Positions 56,624-64,000 of a stretch of 64,000 nucleotides of DNA are shown here, piece by piece (position 1 is the first letter of the stretch; each line of letters begins with the position of its first letter). Under the pieces are notes generated by a model. That model ran no database searches. It had not been told where the DNA came from and was given only the letters and a program-made list of their open reading frames with translations. This DNA comes from Phycisphaera sp. GTDB taxonomy: Bacteria > Planctomycetota > Phycisphaerae > Phycisphaerales > UBA1924. A program made the translations under genes and the position numbers. The stretch spans positions 930,001 through 994,000 of the forward strand of contig RHLH01000001.1 in NCBI GenBank assembly GCA_003712165.1, written 5' to 3'.

Positions 56624-57964
56624 ATGATGCTCGCTCGTACACGCGCCCTGCTCGGCTGTGCCCTTGGTCTGTGCTGCGCCGCAAGCGCGAATGCCCAGAT
56701 CGCTGTCAGTGATTTCTCGACCGGCACCGACGGCTGGAGAACCGTCGCCAACAAGAACGCCGCCATCGAGTGGCAGCCCGGGATGATCACCCAGCAAGAC
56801 ATCCACTACGGCACCATGGCTTTCAAAGCGCCTTCGAAGTTTCTGGGCGATGTCTCCGCCGCCTACGGCGGGCTCTTCAGCTTCGAGTTCATGACGGACT
56901 CGCCGAACTTCTGGCCAAGCCAGCCCAAGATCCGCATGTCGGGCCAGACGCAGTGGGGCACGCTGACCGTCAAGCTCGCCCTGCACGAACCCGCAGAGGC
57001 GAACACGCTGCTGGCGTACGAGATCCCGTTCGAAGAGAGCGAAGACTGGTCCCTCGTGGGCCGCCGCAGACCACCGACGCAGGAAGAGTTCCAGGCGATC
57101 ATCTCCAAGCTCACCGACATCCGCATCATCGGTGACACCAGCTCCGAGTCGAACGAGCTCTTCTCGATCGCCAACGTGCGTCTCGATCCACCCGACCTGC
57201 CCGAGCCAGAGCCCGGTGCGCTCAAGGTCTACATCATGGCAGGCCAATCCAACATGGCCGGCTGCGACGACGTCCGCAACGTCGATCCGATGTGGGCTTC
57301 TGCGAACGACGACGTCATGCTCTACTGGGGCAACGAACTCAACCCGGGCTTCGCGCCGCTCACGCCGGGCACCTCCGGCGCTTCTTGCTCTGACGCCGCC
57401 CCCGGTTTCTACTTCGGACCTGAGCTTAGCTTCGGCAGCGACCTCGCGTTCGCGAATCCCGATGATCAGATCGTCATCATCAAGTTCGCAGTGGGCGGCA
57501 CCAGCCTGTTCAATTACTGGACCACGCCCAACCGTGAGTACCCGAACGGCGGCATCCTCTGGAACGAAATCCAGTTTGCGATGGACGACGCGCTCAATCA
57601 GCTCACCGCGATGGGCTACGACTACCGCGTCGAGGGCTTCCTCTGGATGCAGGGCGAGTCTGACACCGACAAACGCTACCGGGCACGCAAGTACGCGAGC
57701 AACCTCACCAAGTTCATCGCCAGCATGCGCTCATTCGTGGGTGATCCCGAGATGCCGTTCATCCTGGGGCGGATCAGAGACGCCGGTCAGCCACACGCTC
57801 AGATGGTCCGTGACGCGCAGGTCTACGTCGCTACCAACATCCCGAACGTGTACTGGATCGACACCGACGACCTCGGCTGGCTGCCCGATGGCATCCACTA
57901 CGACGAACAGAGCATGATCGAGCTCGGCCACCGGTTCGCAGACATCGTCATCGCCATCGATTGA
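56624..57964 (+). CDS. Secreted CE6/SGNH-type carbohydrate esterase, paralogue without dockerin tail
   Basis: This 446-residue protein has a signal peptide (ALGLCCAASANAQ), the same N-terminal beta-sandwich (DFSTGTDGWRTVANKN), and an SGNH domain with Ser209 in IMAGQSNMAG, FAVGGTSLFNYW, FLWMQGESDTDKRY and Asp422/His425 in LPDGIHYDE. It ends directly after the catalytic domain (FADIVIAID) and lacks dockerin repeats. It is clearly a duplicate of the preceding gene, 189 bp downstream, suggesting two cell-associated or released forms of the same activity. Confidence 0.85.
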   Translation: MMLARTRALLGCALGLCCAASANAQIAVSDFSTGTDGWRTVANKNAAIEWQPGMITQQDIHYGTMAFKAPSKFLGDVSAAYGGLFSFEFMTDSPNFWPSQPKIRMSGQTQWGTLTVKLALHEPAEANTLLAYEIPFEESEDWSLVGRRRPPTQEEFQAIISKLTDIRIIGDTSSESNELFSIANVRLDPPDLPEPEPGALKVYIMAGQSNMAGCDDVRNVDPMWASANDDVMLYWGNELNPGFAPLTPGTSGASCSDAAPGFYFGPELSFGSDLAFANPDDQIVIIKFAVGGTSLFNYWTTPNREYPNGGILWNEIQFAMDDALNQLTAMGYDYRVEGFLWMQGESDTDKRYRARKYASNLTKFIASMRSFVGDPEMPFILGRIRDAGQPHAQMVRDAQVYVATNIPNVYWIDTDDLGWLPDGIHYDEQSMIELGHRFADIVIAID

Positions 57965-57993
57965 GTCTCACCCAGGCTTCCTACACTCTGTCC

Positions 57994-58359
57994 ATGCAAA
58001 GAGAGGGCGCCGATCTCGACAACATGCAGCCTGAGGACTTCATCTGCGACTTCTCCCGCAGAGCCTGGGACGGCTCATTCCCAATGGTCGAGGGCCACCG
58101 CGGCGCTCTGATCTCGGGTGATTGCCTCACCGTCGCCTTCCGGTTCGTCGTGCTCGAGGAGCAGACCTCGCTCGAGCCGGGCTACACCTGCACCATGTGC
58201 CTCGAGGAACGCAAGGATCGATGCTGGCAGAGCCCAGCGTACGAGGACGCCCTCATCTGTCTCCGCTGCATCCGTCAGGGCTCGACCAAGCTCGACAAGG
58301 ACCCCGACTGGGATTGGACCAAGCCCAAGGCCGAGAACCCAGCCGAGCCAGCCAGCTAG
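57994..58359 (+). CDS. Conserved-looking hypothetical protein with two CxxC pairs
   Basis: This 121-residue soluble protein has YTCTMCLEERKDRCW and LICLRCIRQGS, giving CxxC...CxxC spacing of about 30 residues, consistent with a small zinc ribbon. The N-terminal part (MQREGADLDNMQPEDFICDF) is acidic. No family recognised. The ATG at 57994 is preferred to a TTG at 57961 that overlaps the esterase stop; neither has a clear ribosome-binding site. Confidence 0.6.
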   Translation: MQREGADLDNMQPEDFICDFSRRAWDGSFPMVEGHRGALISGDCLTVAFRFVVLEEQTSLEPGYTCTMCLEERKDRCWQSPAYEDALICLRCIRQGSTKLDKDPDWDWTKPKAENPAEPAS

Positions 58360-58444
58360 CGAGCAGACTTCAGAACCTCCCCAGCCTTGCCGATCCCGTC
58401 CGTGAGACCTACATTTCCACCCGGGCCCAAGGCCCGGCCACGAT

Positions 58445-58527
58445 GGGCGGATGCCAGAGTGGACAATTGGAACAGACTGTAAATCTGTCGGCGAAAGCCT
58501 TCGGGGGTTCGAATCCCTCTCCGCCCA
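58445..58527 (+). tRNA. tRNA-Tyr (anticodon GTA)
   Basis: Class II tRNA of 83 nt. The acceptor GGGCGGA pairs with TCCGCCC, discriminator A. The anticodon loop AGACTGTAAATCT has GTA. It has a long variable arm and GGGGTTCGAATCC as T-arm. CCA is not encoded. Confidence 0.95.
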
Positions 58528-58657
58528 CTTCTTTCTTACGCTGCACCCAAGTACATTCTTAATCGACCAAAGAACGCGCTATCCGGCGATTCATGCCCCA
58601 CGTGCTCGCTCAGACGTATTTCACAGTCACGAATGGCGCTAGCCCGATCAATAGCAT

Positions 58658-59767
58658 ATGCAAACTGTTGGTCCAGATATCCGACTCGATCCGCTCCAGC
58701 AAATGAACCAAGTAGATGGCCTGCGAACAAGACTTGTTGATCGCACAGCAATCACGTGCGCCGAGCAGGGATTCCGCCGGATCGCTCTCTACGGCGGGGG
58801 CGTACACACGCGTCGTTTCATCAGGCAACCCTGGCTCTGGCGTGGAGTTCATGTGACTTGCGTGCTCGATGATTTCACTGAGAAGACCAGCATCGATGGC
58901 GTGCCCGTCATACGTCCAGACCAGCTTCATTCAAGCGGGTTGGGGGTTGACGCGATCGTCATCAGCTCTGAACATGGCGAGTCTCGGCTCTACCAGAACG
59001 CGCTGCTCTCGTTCGGCGACTCCCTCCCGATCCTGTGGATCTACGGCAAACCAATCCCTGTCTACGAGCCCGGTCCGCAAGGCAGGGATCAGGTCATCGC
59101 TCGCCTGCTCGACGCCGGACGATCACGCGCCGACGCCGAGTGGCTCGCCGATAACAGGGCCGAGCGGCACGACGCATCAGTCGGCACGCTCCCGCCGGCA
59201 CGCACCGAGATCCACATCCGCAGGTACACACTCGCCGCCAGCTTCGCAGAGAACGCTCGTATTCTCGATATCGCCTGCGGTACAGGCTACGGCTCTGCTT
59301 TGCTAGCCGACCTGGGCGCAAAGCGCGTGATGGGGTTGGATATCGATCAGGCGTGCATTGACTATGCCAGCCGGTATCACGCAAGATCAAACACAAACTA
59401 CGCGGTCGCCGACGCCGCAACGACGAAGCAGGAAAACGAGTCCTGCGATCTCATCACCAGCTTCGAGACGATCGAGCACACCAGTGATCCATCCGCTGTA
59501 ATCACCGAATTCGCGAGGGTTCTCAAACCAGGAGGCGTGCTCGTCATCTCAACCCCGAACGATCTCGGGCTCACCGACTTCCACGAGCACAGCCTTACAT
59601 CCGAGCAGTTCACAGAGATCGTCGCGTCTCGGTTCGACATCACGCACGAACTCGGGCAGATCCCCGGCAACGAGCCGGTAGAAGGTGATCTTCCACCGGG
59701 CATATTCAGTGCTCAGAACGCTGCGATCAAACCCGAGACGCTTCTCGCGACCGCGATCAAGCGTTAG
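58658..59767 (+). CDS. SAM-dependent methyltransferase with N-terminal nucleotide-sugar-like domain
   Basis: This 369-residue protein has an N-terminal Rossmann-like domain (RRIALYGGGVHTRRFI, GVHVTCVLDDFTEKTSIDGV) of the kind found in sugar-biosynthesis and capsule proteins. Its C-terminal class I methyltransferase has motif I ARILDIACGTGYGSALLA, MGLDIDQACID, SFETIEHTSDP and LKPGGVLVISTPN. Methylation of a surface glycan or lipid is plausible but not shown. It converges on the NtrC-type gene with overlapping stops (4 bp). Confidence 0.82.
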   Translation: MQTVGPDIRLDPLQQMNQVDGLRTRLVDRTAITCAEQGFRRIALYGGGVHTRRFIRQPWLWRGVHVTCVLDDFTEKTSIDGVPVIRPDQLHSSGLGVDAIVISSEHGESRLYQNALLSFGDSLPILWIYGKPIPVYEPGPQGRDQVIARLLDAGRSRADAEWLADNRAERHDASVGTLPPARTEIHIRRYTLAASFAENARILDIACGTGYGSALLADLGAKRVMGLDIDQACIDYASRYHARSNTNYAVADAATTKQENESCDLITSFETIEHTSDPSAVITEFARVLKPGGVLVISTPNDLGLTDFHEHSLTSEQFTEIVASRFDITHELGQIPGNEPVEGDLPPGIFSAQNAAIKPETLLATAIKR

Positions 59768-61197
59768 CTTGCGAGCTTACCACCGTCGCCGTCGATCCCG
59801 AAGGCTTTCATCTTCTTGTAGAGTGTTGTCCGGTTGATCTCGAGCTGGTCCGCTGTCTGCGAACGGTTCCAGTTGTTCGCCTCGAGAGCTCGCAGCAGGA
59901 TCTGCCGCTCGGGCCCTCTGAGCGCCTCGGCGAGCGACATCGGCTCCCACTCATCATCAGTTTCCTGAACGATCGAGAGCGGATGCGATGCAGCCTGCCC
60001 ATCGACAACGTGTGACGGAAGCGCATCGATGCCGACTGTCTGCATCGTTGAGAGCACCGCGGCTCGCTCGATGATGTTTTGAAGCTCACGCACATTACCC
60101 GGGTAGGTGTACCGCATCAGTGCAGCCATCGATTCGTCACTGAACCCGATCAGCTCTTTGCCCATCTCCCGGCCAAACTGATCGAGGAAGTGCTCCGCAA
60201 GCAGGGGTATGTCGTTCGCCCGCTCTCGCAGAGGCGGCAGATCGATCTGCACAACATTGATCCGGTAGTACAGGTCTTGCCTGAACCGACCTTCTGCAAC
60301 AAGCCTGTCGAGCGATTCGTTCGAAGCGAGGATCACGCGTACATCGACTTCCTGAGTCTCGTTCGAACCGACCTGCTCGAACTTCCGCTCCTGCAATACC
60401 CGCAAGAGCTTGAGCTGCATCCCCGGGCTCGCCGAGTTGATCTCATCGAGGAAGAGCGTCCCCCCGTGCGCCGCCTGGAACTTGCCAACCTTGTCTGTAT
60501 GAGCGCCCGTGAAGGAGCCCTTCACGTGCCCGAAGAGCTCGCTCTCAAGGAGCGTCTCCGGGATCGAGCCGCACGCGAGTTCGACGTATGGCCCGCGTGA
60601 GCGTTCGCTCTGCTGATGGATCGCGTGCGCGATCAGGCTCTTGCCCGTGCCGCTCTCGCCCGACATCAACACGGTCGTCTTGCTCGGCGCCACCGCCGAC
60701 ACCAGCTCGTATACCCGCTGCATCCGCGCATCGCGACCCACGATCGAGTCGAGGCTGAACTTGTCATCCAACTGCTTCCGCAGAGTCTCGTTTTCCTGGA
60801 GCAGCGACCGCTGCTGGATCGCCCTCTCGATCGCGAGTCGAAGCTCGTCCTCGACGACCGGCTTCGTGAGGTAGTCCGCTGCGCCAAGCCGAAGCGCCTC
60901 AACCGCGGATTCGACCGTGCCGTAACCGGTGAGCATGATCACCGCGGAACCGATCCGCAGTTCCTTGATCTCACGCATCAGCGCCAACCCGTCCATGCCG
61001 GGCATAAACACGTCCGTGATGATCGCATCAGGCGCCCGCCCCGCAGCCGTAATCAGTTCGAGCGCCTCTGACCCGCTGAGCGCAGACGTCACCTCGTACC
61101 CCGAGACGCGCAGCAGCTCCTCGAGTGATTCAGCGACGATCGGGTCATCATCAACAATCAGAATCCGGTGTGGTTCCTGGGCATTGTCTGCAGACAT
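59764..61197 (-). CDS. Sigma-54-dependent NtrC-type response regulator
   Basis: This 477-residue protein has a receiver domain (phospho-Asp in DAIITDVFMPGMDG, Lys in DYLTKPV), an AAA+ domain with Walker A MSGESGTGKSLIAHAI and Walker B GGTLFLDEINS, and a C-terminal Fis-type HTH (NNWNRSQTADQLEINRTTLY). The sigma-54 contact loop reads KGSFTGAH, with Ser in place of the usual Ala (GAFTGA). It activates sigma-54 promoters upon phosphorylation; its kinase is not adjacent. The ATG at 61197 starts the receiver domain; the longer reading adds 19 unconserved residues. Confidence 0.92.
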   Translation of the reverse strand: MSADNAQEPHRILIVDDDPIVAESLEELLRVSGYEVTSALSGSEALELITAAGRAPDAIITDVFMPGMDGLALMREIKELRIGSAVIMLTGYGTVESAVEALRLGAADYLTKPVVEDELRLAIERAIQQRSLLQENETLRKQLDDKFSLDSIVGRDARMQRVYELVSAVAPSKTTVLMSGESGTGKSLIAHAIHQQSERSRGPYVELACGSIPETLLESELFGHVKGSFTGAHTDKVGKFQAAHGGTLFLDEINSASPGMQLKLLRVLQERKFEQVGSNETQEVDVRVILASNESLDRLVAEGRFRQDLYYRINVVQIDLPPLRERANDIPLLAEHFLDQFGREMGKELIGFSDESMAALMRYTYPGNVRELQNIIERAAVLSTMQTVGIDALPSHVVDGQAASHPLSIVQETDDEWEPMSLAEALRGPERQILLRALEANNWNRSQTADQLEINRTTLYKKMKAFGIDGDGGKLAS

Positions 61198-61326
61198 CAC
61201 ATGCTCTATCGGCCCGTGTTGCCTGCGGTCAACGCGCGATGCCGCAACACCCACAGAATCGGGACATGCCCGCCCCTACAGGTGTTGCCACCGCGCAACG
61301 TCCGGGCTCTGCCTCGTCCGAGAACC

Positions 61327-64000
61327 TTATTCGACCCCGACCGCCGCCGCGTCCCGGCCCGAGAGCATCCCGCCGTCAGAACGCTCGCGAACCGTACCGT
61401 CACGCTTCCAGCTGCGTTCACATCGGGGTCTGTCACGAAGGTCGGTCACGCTTGCAGTTTCAGCAGACGCATCAAGCGTAACCTCGCTCACACCGAGCAA
61501 ATCCGCAAGGTCGCCATGCTCGATCAACTCGAGCGCACCCGACTTGTCTGCAAGAACGACAGCCATATCAAGAGGATTCTCGACGCCGGATGTCTTTGAT
61601 GCTTCCATCGCGAGCAGGCCGGCATCCCTTGCTTCCATCGCACTCAACCACGCATCGCTCGGCTTCACACCAGTCGCGTCCAGCACCTCCTCGAGATGCA
61701 CGCAAGCCTCGTCATCGCCGGTCAGCGATCTGAACGCCTCGTCCGCGGTGTGGCAGAGCATCGGCGCAAGAAGCCTGCACAGCTGATCGGTGATCCTGTA
61801 CAACGCCGTCTGCGTGCGCCTCCGCCTGGATGAATCCACCGCGTCGCAATACAGCCTGTCCTTGACCGCCGCCAGGTACACCGAGCTCATCGTGTCGTTG
61901 CAGAAGTTGTACAGCGCCGAGTGGGCCTGCTTGAACTGGTACCGCTCGTACGCACCCGTGACCGCCTCGGTCAGCTTGTCGAGCTCACCAAGCGCCCAGG
62001 CATCGACGCAAGCCGGATCGATCGACGAGAGCTCGACAGCATCCCTCGAGACATCAAAGTCGTTCAGGTTGCTCAGCATAAACCGGAGCGTGTTGCGTAC
62101 CTTCCGGTAGCTTTCGCCCGCGCCCTTGAAGAACTCGTGATCGACCTTGACATCGTTCTCGTACGCGAGCGAGCTCACCCACCAGCGCAGCACATCGGCG
62201 CCGAACTCCTTGAAAAGCTCCTCGATCGTGTCGCCCGAGCTCTTGCTCAACTTCTTGCCGTCCTTGTTGACCATGAACCCGTGAGTGAGCAGAGCCCTGT
62301 AAGGCGGCTCACCTTTGCTCCCAAGCCCCGCGATCAGCGACGACTGAAACCAGCCTCTGTGTTGGTCAGAGCCTTCGAGATAGAGATCGACCGGGAACCC
62401 GTCATCGCCAAGTCGCTCCCGCATCACCGCGTTCCACGACGAACCCGACTCGAACCATACATCGAGGATGTCCCGGCCCTTGGTCAACTCCGAGAGAGCC
62501 ACCTGGCCCGAGCGAACCTCTTCCGGCGCCTCGCTGTCGCCAGCCGCATCGTAGTTTGCCAGCAGGTCACCCGCGTCCATCGTGAACCACGCGTCCGAGC
62601 CCTTCTCGCTCACAACCTGCGCGACAGCGCGAACGACAGCCTCGGTCATGAAGCTCTCGCCGCCAGGCAGCGTGAAACTCGGGATCGGAAGACCCCACGC
62701 CCTCTGACGGCTGATGCACCAGTCAGGCCGCCCCTCGAGCATGCCCCGCATCCGGTTCTTGCCCCACGCCGGGATGAACTCAACGCCCGACTCTGTCTTC
62801 TGCATCGCAAGATCGCGCAGCGACTTGTTGTCGCGATTCGTCGGGCGATCGACACCCACGAACCATTGCTCCGTCGCGCGGAAGATCACGGGTCCCTTGC
62901 TCCGCCAGTCATGGGGGTAGCTGTGCATGAACGTGTTCGAGTGGTACAGATGCCCGCTCTCGCCGAGCCGGTCAGCGACGAGCGCGTTTGCCTTGAACAC
63001 GTGCATCCCGCGCAGCCACTCGGGAACAGTCTCGTCGTACGTGCCGTCGCCCCTGACCGGGCAGTACACGCCGATGCCCTCACGCAGACCTGTCTGGTAG
63101 TCGTCGGCGCCGTGCCCCGTCGCGGTGTGCACGAGCCCGGTGCCGTCTTCAAGCGTGACATAGTCCGCCTGAACCACCGACCACACCTTGTCCACCGGCC
63201 CGTCCGCGGGCGGCACCTCATCACGAAGCGGGCTCTTGTAACGAACGCCAACAAGCCTGTCGCCCGTCGTCGTCGCCAGCACCTCAACCGAATCGCTCTT
63301 GGCCTGCTTCGTTACCTGCTCGACGAGTCCCGAGGCCAGAACCGTCACGTTCCCGTCAACACGAACCAGCGCGTACTCGAACTTCTCGTTCACCGCGACC
63401 GCCATGTTCGCAGGCAGCGTCCAGGGCGTTGTCGTCCAGATCATCAGGCTCGGCTTCGTCCCCGGTCGATCATCACCCGTAAGCCCGAACCGCTCGTACA
63501 CGTCGTCCGCGTCGGCGCACTCGAAGTCCACGAACACCGAGAGATCCTCGCGGTCGTAGTACTCAAGTTCAGCCTCGGCGAGCGCCGTCTCGTTGTCCAC
63601 CGACCAGTGCACGGGCTTGAGCGCCCGGTACACGAGCCCCTCCCTGCAGAGATCGCCCAAGACCTCAAGCACCTCGCGCTCGTAGCGGGGCTGCATCGTC
63701 AGGTACGGATCCTCGTAGTCAGCAAGCGTCAGGAGCCGCTGCATCTGGCCCGTCTGGAGCTTCTGGAACTTCTCCGCGTTCTTCTGGCACTCGCGCCGAA
63801 CAGCGACCCTTCGCTTGTCCTCATCGAGATCCAGCAACTTCTTGATCTTGCCGCTCTCAACGAGACCAGTCATCACCTTGTGCTCGATCGGCAGCCCGTG
63901 ACAATCCCAGCCGGGAACGAACGGCACGTCGTAGCCCATCACCGTCCGCGAGCGCACGACGAAGTCCTTCAGACACTTGTTCATCAGGTGCCCGAGGTGG
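61327..64000 (-). CDS. ileS: Isoleucyl-tRNA synthetase (5' end outside window)
   Basis: About 890 C-terminal residues are visible. They begin HLGHLMNKCLKDF just after the class I HIGH region and include VPGWDCHGLPIEHKV, the editing domain (MIWTTTPWTLPANMAV, THSTP-region equivalent HTATGHGADDY), WFVGVD, the DVWFESGSSW region, and the KMSKS loop as DGKKLSKSSGD. It charges tRNA-Ile. The C-terminal zinc region, normally CxxC...CxxC, is reduced here to RCERSW with no second pair. The 128-bp gap to the regulator gene downstream holds nothing recognised. Confidence 0.96.
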   Translation of the reverse strand, partial: HLGHLMNKCLKDFVVRSRTVMGYDVPFVPGWDCHGLPIEHKVMTGLVESGKIKKLLDLDEDKRRVAVRRECQKNAEKFQKLQTGQMQRLLTLADYEDPYLTMQPRYEREVLEVLGDLCREGLVYRALKPVHWSVDNETALAEAELEYYDREDLSVFVDFECADADDVYERFGLTGDDRPGTKPSLMIWTTTPWTLPANMAVAVNEKFEYALVRVDGNVTVLASGLVEQVTKQAKSDSVEVLATTTGDRLVGVRYKSPLRDEVPPADGPVDKVWSVVQADYVTLEDGTGLVHTATGHGADDYQTGLREGIGVYCPVRGDGTYDETVPEWLRGMHVFKANALVADRLGESGHLYHSNTFMHSYPHDWRSKGPVIFRATEQWFVGVDRPTNRDNKSLRDLAMQKTESGVEFIPAWGKNRMRGMLEGRPDWCISRQRAWGLPIPSFTLPGGESFMTEAVVRAVAQVVSEKGSDAWFTMDAGDLLANYDAAGDSEAPEEVRSGQVALSELTKGRDILDVWFESGSSWNAVMRERLGDDGFPVDLYLEGSDQHRGWFQSSLIAGLGSKGEPPYRALLTHGFMVNKDGKKLSKSSGDTIEELFKEFGADVLRWWVSSLAYENDVKVDHEFFKGAGESYRKVRNTLRFMLSNLNDFDVSRDAVELSSIDPACVDAWALGELDKLTEAVTGAYERYQFKQAHSALYNFCNDTMSSVYLAAVKDRLYCDAVDSSRRRRTQTALYRITDQLCRLLAPMLCHTADEAFRSLTGDDEACVHLEEVLDATGVKPSDAWLSAMEARDAGLLAMEASKTSGVENPLDMAVVLADKSGALELIEHGDLADLLGVSEVTLDASAETASVTDLRDRPRCERSWKRDGTVRERSDGGMLSGRDAAAVGVE

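Overview
The window is high-GC bacterial DNA that most resembles a planctomycete of the class Phycisphaerae. This is an inference from gene content: secreted proteins ending in DVNGDGxVxxxD-type dockerin repeats, a DUF3553 protein, a stand-alone CoaC next to RpoZ, class II tRNAs, and many large envelope and secreted enzymes. No rRNA marker is present to prove it.

Layout. Positions 1-7782 (minus) form a carbohydrate operon: a sodium/solute symporter, a very large secreted enzyme that joins a GH63-like (alpha/alpha)6 glycosidase to a GH2 beta-galactosidase, and the start of a kinase/class III aminotransferase fusion cut by the left edge. About 7800-32170 is an accessory region that ends beside tRNA-Ser(CGA). 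It holds a decayed toxin-like gene with a low-GC putative immunity gene; a compact copper/silver operon (9905-22005: Cys-rich secreted peptide, CusC-, CusB- and CusA-like tripartite efflux, two TRASH-type Cys-rich proteins, CopA ATPase); an insertion sequence with 22-bp terminal inverted repeats and a frameshifted transposase; a secreted metallo-beta-lactamase-fold protein paired with a membrane protein; a serine hydrolase; an N-truncated tyrosine recombinase; a low-GC OLD-family ATPase/TOPRIM gene (defence candidate); and the C-terminal remnant of a large serine recombinase.

From 32229 onward the gene content is that of a normal chromosome: tRNA-Ser(CGA), rpoZ-coaC, DUF3553 protein, coiled-coil protein, dockerin-bearing beta-helix protein, an HAE1 RND pump with its adaptor, tRNA-Ser(GCT), a secreted aminopeptidase P, thioredoxin-like protein, yjbQ-GNAT pair, FG-GAP protein, guaA, a HEAT lipoprotein/RsbW-like kinase/STAS/MlaE-like permease operon, UbiA-type prenyltransferase, ribH-nusB-ftsY, two thymidylate-kinase-like proteins (one with a degenerate P-loop, one fused to a Ppx/GppA-HD protein), two tandem CE6-like esterases, tRNA-Tyr, a methyltransferase, an NtrC-type regulator and most of ileS (cut by the right edge).

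The most unusual items are the TMK-like plus Ppx/GppA-HD-TMK pair, the two enzyme fusions at the left end, the kinase/STAS/MlaE operon, the MBL/membrane pair, and the recombinase-flanked OLD gene. I found no CRISPR array, rRNA or recognisable riboswitch.
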